6,964 nt of DNA from an uncultured Subdoligranulum sp. (lineage in GTDB: Bacteria > Bacillota_A > Clostridia > Oscillospirales > Ruminococcaceae): positions 1-6,964 of the forward strand of contig NZ_CALADU010000205.1 in assembly GCF_937890665.1 (NCBI RefSeq), read 5' to 3'. The notes beneath the pieces are model-generated. The model saw only the letters and a program-made list of their open reading frames with translations, was not told the DNA's origin and did no database searches. Made by a program: the position numbers and the translations under genes. Shown here one piece after another: positions 1 to 6,098 of this stretch (position 1 is the stretch's first letter; every line of letters begins with the position of its first letter).

Positions 1-28
1 GGCGTTTGTTTTTGCGTTCGCCAACCAT
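1..28 (-). CDS. Start of a probable second carbohydrate ABC permease (partial, 3' end outside window)
   Basis: Only nine codons are visible (MVGERKNKR). The ATG at 28-26 is preceded by GGAGGG at 33-38, seven bases from the start when measured from the GGAGG core, so initiation here is well supported. It starts 12 bases after the stop of the upstream permease in the same transcript. In CUT1 importers the binding-protein gene is normally followed by two permease genes, and the short basic N-terminus fits the cytoplasmic leader of the second one (YesQ/LplC/MalG-like). The product name rests on gene order; the sequence itself shows only a start codon, a ribosome binding site and a basic N-terminus. 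Confidence 0.6.
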
Positions 29-40
29 TGGTATCCCTCC

Positions 41-955
41 TTATTGTGCTTCGTAGTGGACCCAGGACTTCTGCGACTTGAACAGCAGCAGGGTGGCCAC
101 GCCGATGATGAGAACTAGGATCCAGGCCAGGGCACAGGAATAGCCCATGTGGAAGTTGGTGAAAGCCGAGCGGTACAGGTACAGCACATAGGTCAAGGTG
201 CTGTTCATGGGGCCGCCGTCGGTGATGATCTTGCTCTCGGTAAAGATGCGGAAGCCGTTGATGAGCTGCTGGATCAGGTTGAAGAAGATGGTGGGGGTCA
301 GCATGGGCATGGTGATCTTCCAGAACCGCTGCATGGGGGTGGCGCCGTCCATGGCGGCGGACTCATACAGCGAGGTGGGGATCTGCTTGAGGCCCGACAG
401 GAAGATCAGCATCGAGGAACCGAACTGCCACACGCCCATCAGGATGATGACCGACAGGGCGGTATCCGGGTTGCCCACCAGGGAATACTGCTGTTCGATG
501 CCGAACACCTTCAGCAGGCTCATGACGACGCCGTCGTTGCCGAAGATCTGCTTCCACACCACCGAAACGGCGATGCTGCCGCCGATGATGGAGGGCACGT
601 AGTACAGCACCCGGTACATCGCCATGCCCATGTGCTTTTTGTTCAGCAGGTTGGCAACAAAGAGGGCGAAGGCCAGCCGAAGCGGCACCATGACAAAGAC
701 GTAGACGAAGGTCACAGTCAGGGCCTGCCGGAAGTTTTTGTCGGTGGTCAGGATGGTGACGTAGTTCTGCAGGCCCACCCACTTGGGCGCGGACAGCAGG
801 TTGTAGTTGGTAAAGGAATAGTAGATGGACATGACCGCCGGGATCAGCCACATCAGCAGGAATCCCACCAGCCAAGGCGCCAGCAGCAGGTAGCCGGTGG
901 CGTTGTCCTTGGCTCGGTAGTGGGCTTTGGGCTTGATTGCCTTCGCTTTCATCAT
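41..955 (-). CDS. Carbohydrate ABC transporter permease, CUT1 family (YesP/LplB/MalF-like)
   Basis: Integral membrane subunit of a sugar importer, 304 residues from the start chosen here. Six hydrophobic segments are visible at about residues 22-43, 79-104, 119-138, 166-189, 218-238 and 273-292. The EAA loop that docks the ATPase is at about 198-219 (ESAAMDGATP, then ITMPML), which places it in the binding-protein-dependent permease family. I start it at the ATG at 955-953 because AAGGAGG lies 11 bases upstream at 967-973. An in-frame ATG at 976 has no Shine-Dalgarno sequence, and the AAGGAGG would then be coding. A third candidate, ATG at 952, directly follows. It sits between the sugar-binding lipoprotein and the second permease. 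No promoter is visible in the short gap upstream, so expression probably depends on reading through the terminator at 997-1026. No ATPase gene is present; family members commonly share an MsmX/UgpC-type ATPase encoded elsewhere. The transported sugar cannot be read from this sequence. Confidence 0.95.
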   Translation of the reverse strand: MMKAKAIKPKAHYRAKDNATGYLLLAPWLVGFLLMWLIPAVMSIYYSFTNYNLLSAPKWVGLQNYVTILTTDKNFRQALTVTFVYVFVMVPLRLAFALFVANLLNKKHMGMAMYRVLYYVPSIIGGSIAVSVVWKQIFGNDGVVMSLLKVFGIEQQYSLVGNPDTALSVIILMGVWQFGSSMLIFLSGLKQIPTSLYESAAMDGATPMQRFWKITMPMLTPTIFFNLIQQLINGFRIFTESKIITDGGPMNSTLTYVLYLYRSAFTNFHMGYSCALAWILVLIIGVATLLLFKSQKSWVHYEAQ

Positions 956-966
956 AGCGGAGAAAA

Positions 967-973
967 CCTCCTT
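967..973 (-). promoter_or_regulatory. Ribosome binding site that decides the permease start
   Basis: AAGGAGG on the minus strand, 11 bases before the ATG at 955. It lies downstream of an in-frame ATG at 976, which has only pyrimidine-rich sequence (CTCCGGTCCATTCCCG) upstream. This favours the shorter protein and would make the seven residues MKEVFSA in the longer reading an artefact. Confidence 0.75.
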
Positions 974-996
974 CATCGGGAATGGACCGGAGACAG

Positions 997-1026
997 AAAA
1001 AGGGGGAAGGGCGGCAGCCCTCCCCC
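997..1026 (-). terminator. Intrinsic terminator between binding-protein and permease genes
   Basis: On the minus strand GGGGGAGGGC, loop TGCC, then GCCCTTCCCCC forms a ten-pair GC-rich stem with one bulged base. It is followed immediately by TTTTT (1001-997) and CTGTCT. It begins ten bases past the TGA stop of the binding-protein gene and ends about 40 bases before the permease start. Because the permeases follow in the same direction with no visible promoter, it most likely acts as a partial terminator. That would keep binding-protein mRNA above permease mRNA, as is known for other sugar importers. It could also protect the mRNA 3' end after processing. Confidence 0.85.
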
Positions 1027-1035
1027 CGGAACGGA

Positions 1036-2400
1036 TCAGTTATTGGTCGCCAGGATGGAATTGGCCTGCTCACGGAAGGAAGCGGCCGCTTCCTCCGCCG
1101 AGACCTGGCCATAGAACACGCTGTAGGCAGCGTCCTTGAAGGCCTGGTTCACTTCGGCAATACCGACCGGATCGGGAGCCGGGGTCTCACCGCAAAGCGG
1201 TGCGGCAATATCCACATAGTCAAACATCTGCTTCTGCTGTTCGTTCAGCATGCCAGAGCCCACCAGGTATTCGCGAGCCGTGGAGGAGACAGGGGTGCCG
1301 CGCTCGCCCTTCATGATGGCGTTGGCTTCCTCAGAGTTGATGAACCAGTCGATGAAGGCAGCGCATTCTTCCTTGTACTGGGAAGTCTCCGCCACCGAGA
1401 AGAACATGCCGGGCTTCATCCACAAGCCGCTTACGCCACCCTCCACGGTGGGAGGCGTAGCCATTTTCAGGTTGGGATTAACGTTAGCCATCAGGCTGGT
1501 AAAGTTGTTCCAGTTAAAATGGAACCCGCACTCATCGGTTGCAATGGGACCGGCTTCGATGCCCAAAGTCACCAGCTGCTCGTACTCGTCAGGGTCAGCA
1601 GCACCGCCTTTGTCCATCATATCCTTCCACATGGTGAAATAGTCAGCAGTCAAAGTGTCGTCTTCAAAGCCGAGGCTCTTGTTATCGTCGGCAAAGAGCT
1701 GTTCGCCATGCTGACGGATCCAGTAGTTGAACATATTGGTGTCGTCCACCGGGCCGGTGGAGGTGCCCAGCTTGCCAGTCTTTTCATAGATGGTGTTGCA
1801 CATATTGGCGAAATCATCCCAGGTCCAGTCGCTGGTGGGTTCTTCCAGACCGGCGGCTTTCAGGCAGGCAGGGCTATAACCCACTGTGACGAGCGAAGTC
1901 GACAACGGCATAGCGATCTGTTTGCCATCCACGTTACCGCTGGCCAGGATGCCCGCGTCGATGGTGGAGGTGTCCATCGTGCCGTCCTCCATGTAGGGGG
2001 TCAGGTCCGCCAGGGAGTTGTTGGCCGCGTAGGTGGACACGTAGAGGTAGTCCATCTGGACGATGTCGGGCATAGCGCCGGTGGCGGTGTCGGTGGCCAG
2101 CTTCTCAAAGTAGCCGTCCCAGCCGGAGGGGGTGGCCTCAAAGTGGATGTTGGGGTGCAGCTCGGTGTACTTGTCCAGGATCTGCTGGGTGTACTCATGC
2201 CGGGACTGGCCGCCCCACCAGGTGATCCGCAGGGTGATGTCCTCGTCGGAGGAAGAGGCGCTCTCCGCTGTGGTGGAGGCCGTATCGCTTCCGGCAGATT
2301 CGGAAGTGCCGGCTCCTGCGGAGCCGCCGCAGGCCGCCAGGCTCAGAGCCATCGCGCCGGCCATGGCGGCAGCGGCGGTACGCTTGAACAGTTTACGCAT
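1036..2400 (-). CDS. Extracellular sugar-binding lipoprotein of an ABC importer (YesO/LplA-like, family 1 solute-binding protein)
   Basis: 454 residues. It would capture an oligosaccharide outside the membrane and deliver it to the permeases encoded downstream. The N-terminus is a lipoprotein signal: basic MRKLFKR, hydrophobic Ala/Met/Leu stretch, then the lipobox LAAC with lipidated Cys at residue 24. A Gly/Ser/Thr/Ala-rich linker of about 25 residues follows. The mature part opens with ITLRITWWGG and YTELHPNIHFEATPSGWDGY, typical of family 1 sugar-binding proteins, and the length is usual. I chose the ATG at 2400 because AGAAGGAG lies at 2411-2418, ten bases upstream, and because the signal peptide starts there. 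The frame stays open further upstream, but that extension is basic and Cys-rich and crosses the promoter. The gene has its own promoter at 2489-2517 and a terminator after its TGA stop. Base composition changes within the gene: 62-67% GC by hand count at 1981-2220 against 47-48% at 1501-1560 and 1621-1740. The ligand is inferred from the neighbours only. Confidence 0.95.
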   Translation of the reverse strand: MRKLFKRTAAAAMAGAMALSLAACGGSAGAGTSESAGSDTASTTAESASSSDEDITLRITWWGGQSRHEYTQQILDKYTELHPNIHFEATPSGWDGYFEKLATDTATGAMPDIVQMDYLYVSTYAANNSLADLTPYMEDGTMDTSTIDAGILASGNVDGKQIAMPLSTSLVTVGYSPACLKAAGLEEPTSDWTWDDFANMCNTIYEKTGKLGTSTGPVDDTNMFNYWIRQHGEQLFADDNKSLGFEDDTLTADYFTMWKDMMDKGGAADPDEYEQLVTLGIEAGPIATDECGFHFNWNNFTSLMANVNPNLKMATPPTVEGGVSGLWMKPGMFFSVAETSQYKEECAAFIDWFINSEEANAIMKGERGTPVSSTAREYLVGSGMLNEQQKQMFDYVDIAAPLCGETPAPDPVGIAEVNQAFKDAAYSVFYGQVSAEEAAASFREQANSILATNN

Positions 2401-2488
2401 GTGTGATTCGCTCCTTCTTTTTATTTTGTAGGCGCAGGGGAGCGTCCTTCCCTGCCGGTGGACCGTGCACGTCCTTTTGACAGTTCCT

Positions 2489-2517
2489 ATTGTATCGGTT
2501 TTTTGCACAAAGCAAAA
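2489..2517 (-). promoter_or_regulatory. Promoter of the sugar-binding lipoprotein and importer genes
   Basis: On the minus strand TACAAT (2494-2489) is a five-of-six match to the -10 consensus and sits in an A/T-rich stretch within GC-rich DNA. At 17 bases spacing the -35 position reads TTTTGC (2517-2512), a poor match; shifts of one or two bases (TTTGCT, TTGCTT) do no better than three of six. The predicted start of transcription is near 2482, giving a leader of about 80 bases. A good -10 with a weak -35, and repeats abutting the -35, is what an activator-dependent promoter looks like. The regulator encoded just upstream is the obvious candidate. Confidence 0.65.
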
Positions 2518-2549
2518 GGCACAAAGCCGGGGGCCATGGTGCACAAAAC
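2505..2549 (-). promoter_or_regulatory. Three GCTTTGTGC-type direct repeats, candidate response-regulator binding sites
   Basis: Read on the minus strand, GCTTTGTGC occurs exactly at 2527-2519 and 2513-2505, and GTTTTGTGC (one mismatch) at 2549-2541. If transcription starts near 2482, the centres fall at about -63, -41 and -27. The upper two are 22 bases apart, two helical turns, with the nearer one next to the -35. That is the known arrangement of AraC-family activator half-sites. The third copy lies in the promoter spacer and may be incidental. Which protein binds is inferred from the adjacent AraC-type regulator gene. Confidence 0.5.
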
Positions 2550-2632
2550 CGGCAAGGCGCGGGCCCGCTCAACGGGGGCAACGCGCGCGCACTGCCGCCG
2601 CAGCGGCGCCCGGCTCCGCAGCCCCTTCGACA

Positions 2633-2696
2633 AAATTTTACCCAAAACCGCGCACTCGGCGCAGGAGCGCCTTGCACACGATTTTGGGTAAAATTT
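2633..2696. repeat. 64-base element with 15-base perfect inverted ends
   Basis: AAATTTTACCCAAAA at 2633-2647 is repeated exactly in inverse orientation at 2682-2696 (TTTTGGGTAAAATTT). The 34-base centre contains a smaller hairpin, GGCGC-AGGA-GCGCC at 2658-2671. Both arms are AT-rich inside GC-rich DNA. It lies between the regulator stop and the importer promoter, so it may end transcription from either side. It could equally be a copy of a genome-wide intergenic palindromic repeat. I see no flanking target duplication and no transposase. Confidence 0.7.
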
Positions 2697-2752
2697 CCCT
2701 GGCGGTGTTCCCGCCGGCGGTACGATCCCCGGCCGGCCTCCGAAATGCGCAT

Positions 2753-2769
2753 GCGGGCGCAGTGCCCGC
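2753..2769 (-). terminator. GC hairpin after the response-regulator gene, weak terminator candidate
   Basis: GCGGGC, loop ACTGC, GCCCGC on the minus strand, about 20 bases past the TAA of the regulator. The stem is good, but what follows is ATGCGCATTTCGG with no proper T-run, so termination here alone is doubtful. The larger inverted repeat further on may do the job. Confidence 0.3.
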
Positions 2770-2789
2770 CGATGGGAACGGATTTTGAT

Positions 2790-4271
2790 TTATTGCCTGT
2801 CTGCAGGCTGATCCCGCATCTTCTCCCGGTATTCCCCGGGGGTCATGCCGAACTGTTTGCGGAACACCCGGCTGAAATACCGCCCGTCCGGCGGGTAACC
2901 AACCAACTCGGCCAGCCGGGCGTTGGTCACGTTGGGGTCGCAGTCGATCAGCCGCCGGGCTACCTCCACCCGGCGGCTCTCGATGAAATGGGTCAGCCGG
3001 GTGCCGGTGCGGCGGCTGAACATCCGGCTCAGGTGATCCTCGCTGACAAACAGGCAGTCCCGGGCCAGCTTGAGCAGGTTGAGCGCGGGGTCCGCCAGGT
3101 GGTCGTAGACGGCCTCATTGATCTGGCGCATCTGCAGAGCCGCCCGGTCGTTCCGGAGCTCATGGGGCAGCGCCAGCCGCTGGGCCAGCGCCCGGGCCAC
3201 GCCGCACAGGGTCAGCTCGGGCAGCGGCGCGTCGGCGGCCAGCAGTTTCCAGGCCAGGGTCCACAGGGCTTGCTGCCGGTCGGGGCCGTACCCGCGCAGC
3301 TGCATTTTGGCCAGACCGGTGTACAGTTCCAGCAAAAGCTGCTCGTAGTCGGGGGCGTTCTGGATGGCCCGGTAGTCGAAGAGCCGGCCATTCCCCGCCG
3401 CCGCGCCGCCGTACCGCAGCAGGCCGGTCTCCTCCCCGCCGCCCAGCGCCAGTAGCGCTGCAGTCTGCCGGTAGAGCTCCGGCAGGCCGCCCAGGGCTCC
3501 GGGGGCGCTCACCGCTGCCTGCAGGGGCGCTTTCTCGAACCGGCGGAACTCCACCTGCAGCCGGGCGAAGGCCTGTTCCAGGCCGGCGCCAGCGGCAGGG
3601 TCCAGCAGCAGGAAGGTGTCCTGCTCCTGGCCGCCGGTGCACAGCAGCGTCCCGGCGGGGAGCAGGTCTGTCATGATGTTGCCGATGACGAACCGTTCCA
3701 GGTAGTCGAACCCGCGGGTCAGCCGCACGGTGGCCAGCAGCACCGGCCGGCCTTCCCCGCCCAGCCGCTCCATAAAATGGCGGGTGGCTGTGCTGCCCAC
3801 CTGGGCCCGATCCAGCACCAGGTCGCAGAAGATCTGCTCCCGGGCGTGGGGCAGCAGCACCCGGGCGTCCCGGGCCTGGCTGGCCTGAGCCTGACGCTCG
3901 GACAGCTCGGCCTTGACCTTGTCCAGCACCGCCAGGATCTTTTTTTCGTCACAGGGTTTCAGCAGGTAGTGGCGCACCCCCTCCTCCATGGCCTGGCTGG
4001 TGAACTCGTACTCGCCATAGCCGGACAGGATCACATACACCACATCGGGAAAGGTCTGCTGCGCCTGGCGGATCATCTCCAGGCCGTTCATCACCGGCAT
4101 CTTCACATCCACCAGGACGATGTCGGGGCGGAGGCGCTCCATCATCTCCAGCCCCTGCACACCGTTCCAGGCGGTGCCCACCAGCTGGATGCCCTGCTCC
4201 TCCCAGGGGATGAAATGGGCCATCCCCTCGCGCTCGATCTCCTCGTCATCCACGATCAGCAGTTTGTACAT
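2790..4271 (-). CDS. Response regulator with C-terminal AraC-type DNA-binding domain (YesN-like)
   Basis: 493 residues, cytoplasmic transcription factor paired with the kinase encoded immediately upstream. The receiver domain spans about 1-120: acidic residues Asp8-Asp9 in LIVDDEE, phosphorylated Asp55 in LVDVKMP, switch Ser83 in ILSGYGEYEF and conserved Lys105 in HYLLKP. A long middle region (about 125-375) has no motif I can name, as is usual in the YesN family. The C-terminal 385-485 is the double helix-turn-helix AraC domain, with the diagnostic stretches SEDHLSRMFSRRTGT and GYPPDGRYFSRVFRKQFGMT and ending in TPGEYR. The ATG at 4271 is preceded by AAGGAGG at 4278-4284, six bases away. It overlaps the kinase gene by 26 bases, so the two are probably translationally coupled. 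The likely target is the importer promoter downstream, with its GCTTTGTGC repeats. GC is very high in places: 83% by hand count at 3181-3240. The family assignment is firm; the target is inferred. Confidence 0.96.
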   Translation of the reverse strand: MYKLLIVDDEEIEREGMAHFIPWEEQGIQLVGTAWNGVQGLEMMERLRPDIVLVDVKMPVMNGLEMIRQAQQTFPDVVYVILSGYGEYEFTSQAMEEGVRHYLLKPCDEKKILAVLDKVKAELSERQAQASQARDARVLLPHAREQIFCDLVLDRAQVGSTATRHFMERLGGEGRPVLLATVRLTRGFDYLERFVIGNIMTDLLPAGTLLCTGGQEQDTFLLLDPAAGAGLEQAFARLQVEFRRFEKAPLQAAVSAPGALGGLPELYRQTAALLALGGGEETGLLRYGGAAAGNGRLFDYRAIQNAPDYEQLLLELYTGLAKMQLRGYGPDRQQALWTLAWKLLAADAPLPELTLCGVARALAQRLALPHELRNDRAALQMRQINEAVYDHLADPALNLLKLARDCLFVSEDHLSRMFSRRTGTRLTHFIESRRVEVARRLIDCDPNVTNARLAELVGYPPDGRYFSRVFRKQFGMTPGEYREKMRDQPADRQ

Positions 4272-5991
4272 CCTCTTCCTCCTTCTTGGGCAGCGTCATC
4301 CGCACTCGGGTGCCCTGCTCCGGGTCGCTGTCGATCTGCCAGCCAAAGCTGCCGAAATACAGCTGCAGCCGGTCATGGATGTTTTTCAGCCCGATGCCGT
4401 GGCCCTTGGGTTTGGCCGCAAAACGGCGCACGGCGTCCAGTTCCTCCGGCGTCATGCAGGGGCCGGTGTTGTGCACTTCCAGCAGGATGTCCGCTGCCTG
4501 CTCCCGGGCCGTCACCGTGATGGTGCAGGGGGTCAGGCTGTTCTCCACCCCGTGAAGGATGGCATTTTCCACCAGGGGCTGCAGGATCATCTTGGGCATG
4601 GTCCAGCGGTCCAGGGCGCCCTCGGTCTCTACCTGGAAGGCGGCCCGCCCGTGGTAGCGGAACTCCTGGATGGCGATGTAGCTCTGGACCAGCTCCACCT
4701 CCCGGGCCACGGTGGTGGCGTTCTCCCGGGCCAGGGCGGCCCGCAGCAGCTGGCCCAGCTCCACCACCACCCGGGCGGCGTCCTCGTTGCGCCCGGCGCG
4801 GATCATCCAGTTCACGGTATTCAGCGTGTTGTTCAGAAAATGGGGATTGATCTGGGCCTGGAGCATCTGGTACTGGGTCTGCTGCAGCAGGATCTGTTTT
4901 TTGTAGTTTTCCCGGATCAGGGTGTCGATCTGCTGCAGCATGACCCGGAACTCGCCGGTCAGCTGGCCGGTCTCGTCCCGGTAGGGGTGGTCGGGCAGCA
5001 TGGCCAGGGCGGCCTCAAAGTCGTCGCTCTCCACCACCTGCATCGAGGCGCTCAGCCGGGCCAGCGGCCGGGTGATGAGCCGGGCCAGTGCCCGCATCAC
5101 CAGGCCGCCCACCACAAAGAGGGCCACGAACACCCCCAGCACGATGAAGCGGAGGGCCATGGTCTGGCCGAAGATCTGGCTGTAGGGGAAGATGTTCAGA
5201 TACAGCCAGCCGGTGGCGGGGTCAGTCATCCAGCACACGAAGTAGGACTGCCCGTCCTGCCGCCATACCCGGTATCCCTGGTCCCCCTCCACCGCCGGGG
5301 GATCGGCCTCGGCGCCGCGGTAGACCATGGTGTCCTCGGCAGTAACATACAGGGTGCCCGGCGAGGAGGTCATGGCCTGCAGCTCCCGCTGGATCACGCT
5401 GGCGGCGTCGCAGGTGACCAGGCAGCTGCCCAGGTATTCCATGCTGGAGTCGATGTGCTTGCGGATGTCCCGCCCGCCTACCAGATAGGGATAGTCCGCC
5501 GTGGGGCTGGTCAGCAGATAAGCGCCGTCGGCCCGGTGGAGGGCTTCCAGCAGGGGGGCGGTGTCCAGGGGACCGGTGTCGGTGCCCACCAGCATCTCGC
5601 TGCCGTTGGTGTCGATGAAGCGGATGTTCTTGACGATGGGGTGGGTGCGCGCCTCCTGGATCAGCTGCACCCGCAGCTGGTAACGGGCATAGTCGTAGGC
5701 GGAGGTGCCAAAGACCAGCGTTTTGAGTTCCGAGAGCTGCTGCTGCAGTTCGGGACTCACCGCCAGATCGTAGGTGAAGCTCTCCACGTCCTCCAGCTCG
5801 TCGCTGACCTGCCGGGCAAAAAAGTCCAGCGATTGGAGGGACTTTTCGTACAGGTTCTGGTCGTAGATGCCGAAGGAGATGTTCAGCGCCGCCAGCATGA
5901 CCAGGCAGATCACCAGTAGCAGGGCGAAAAAGGCCGACACCATCTTTTGGGAGAGGGAGAGATCGTGAAAGCGGCGCAGCAGTTTTTGCAT
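4246..5991 (-). CDS. Membrane sensor histidine kinase, YesM type
   Basis: 581 residues. It senses an extracellular signal and phosphorylates the regulator encoded next. A short cytoplasmic N-terminus leads into membrane segment 1 (about 17-38), then an extracellular sensor of about 240 residues (39-279, consistent with the Cache-like sensor of this family), membrane segment 2 (about 280-300) and a HAMP linker (about 301-360). The YesM-type kinase core follows: phosphorylated His384 in AQINPHFLNNTLN, the ATP-binding N-box around Asn476 in PLVENAILHG, and the G-box GHGIGLKNIHDRL at 530-542. The position of the usual D-box Asp (V-x-D-N-G-x-G) reads VHNTGPC (506-512), so Asp is replaced by Asn508. 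The ATG at 5991 has AAGGAGG at 6002-6008, ten bases upstream. It has its own consensus promoter (6099-6128). The C-terminal KKEEED codons double as the ribosome binding site and start codon of the regulator gene. The ligand is unknown from sequence; an oligosaccharide is likely from context. Confidence 0.96.
   Translation of the reverse strand: MQKLLRRFHDLSLSQKMVSAFFALLLVICLVMLAALNISFGIYDQNLYEKSLQSLDFFARQVSDELEDVESFTYDLAVSPELQQQLSELKTLVFGTSAYDYARYQLRVQLIQEARTHPIVKNIRFIDTNGSEMLVGTDTGPLDTAPLLEALHRADGAYLLTSPTADYPYLVGGRDIRKHIDSSMEYLGSCLVTCDAASVIQRELQAMTSSPGTLYVTAEDTMVYRGAEADPPAVEGDQGYRVWRQDGQSYFVCWMTDPATGWLYLNIFPYSQIFGQTMALRFIVLGVFVALFVVGGLVMRALARLITRPLARLSASMQVVESDDFEAALAMLPDHPYRDETGQLTGEFRVMLQQIDTLIRENYKKQILLQQTQYQMLQAQINPHFLNNTLNTVNWMIRAGRNEDAARVVVELGQLLRAALARENATTVAREVELVQSYIAIQEFRYHGRAAFQVETEGALDRWTMPKMILQPLVENAILHGVENSLTPCTITVTAREQAADILLEVHNTGPCMTPEELDAVRRFAAKPKGHGIGLKNIHDRLQLYFGSFGWQIDSDPEQGTRVRMTLPKKEEEDVQTADRG
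4278..4284 (-). promoter_or_regulatory. Ribosome binding site of the regulator inside the kinase gene
   Basis: AAGGAGG, six bases before the ATG at 4271, is read in the kinase frame as part of the Lys-Lys-Glu-Glu-Glu codons near its C-terminus. The kinase stop lies 26 bases inside the regulator gene. Ribosomes finishing the kinase therefore cross the regulator start, which would tie the amounts of the two proteins together. Confidence 0.8.
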
Positions 5992-6029
5992 CCTGTGACT
6001 TCCTCCTTTTTTGGCCGTGGCAGCCCGCC

Positions 6030-6061
6030 AAAAACAGGGCAGCGGCGCCAGCCTGCCCCTG
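6030..6061 (-). terminator. Terminator-like hairpin in the kinase leader, possible attenuator
   Basis: On the minus strand CAGGGGCAG (6061-6053) pairs with CTGCCCTG (6042-6035), eight pairs with one bulged G. TTTTT (6034-6030) follows directly. It lies about 30 bases downstream of the predicted transcription start of the kinase gene and 20 bases before its ribosome binding site. It would also stop read-through from the hydrolase gene. A second upstream arm, AACAGGGCAG (6086-6077), is a perfect ten-base partner of the same 3' arm (6042-6033), so two alternative stems are possible. Confidence 0.5.
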
Positions 6062-6098
6062 CAGTGCCGGGCACCCCTGCCCTGTTGTCGATGATACC

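Larger units (their letters stand above)
2401..2789. other. Regulatory gap between response regulator and binding-protein genes
   Basis: No credible protein gene is seen on either strand in these 389 bases; the open frames here have no ribosome binding site and overlap structured DNA. From the regulator stop towards the lipoprotein start it holds: a GC hairpin (2753-2769); further short GC palindromes around 2701-2740, including GGCCGGCC; the 64-base inverted-repeat element (2633-2696); a GC-rich stretch (about 2550-2630) in which I recognise nothing; three GCACAAA-type repeats (2505-2549); the promoter (2489-2517); and a leader of about 80 bases ending in the ribosome binding site at 2411-2418. 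Confidence 0.8.

Noticed and set aside
982..2406. 474-codon open frame on the plus strand opposite the binding-protein gene
   Set aside because: It has no ribosome binding site and no recognisable domain, and its Gly/Val/His-rich composition is typical of the antisense of GC-rich coding DNA. The opposite strand encodes a clear lipoprotein.
2401..2544. 48-residue N-terminal extension of the binding protein
   Set aside because: It would read through the promoter and leader. The lipoprotein signal peptide and a good ribosome binding site mark the ATG at 2400.
2505..2549. CRISPR-like array from the repeated GCACAAA words
   Set aside because: The repeats are only nine bases, spacing is uneven (14 and 22 bases), and no cas genes are present. 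Transcription-factor sites fit better.
2633..2696. Insertion sequence or complete mobile element
   Set aside because: There is no transposase and no visible target duplication at the ends. At most it is a small non-autonomous repeat.
2458..2788. Short open frames in the gap between regulator and binding-protein genes
   Set aside because: They lack ribosome binding sites and cross the promoter, the direct repeats and the palindromic element.
4120..5919. 599-codon open frame on the plus strand opposite the kinase gene
   Set aside because: The His/Gln/Gly-rich low-complexity translation matches no family. The minus strand carries a complete histidine kinase with intact motifs.
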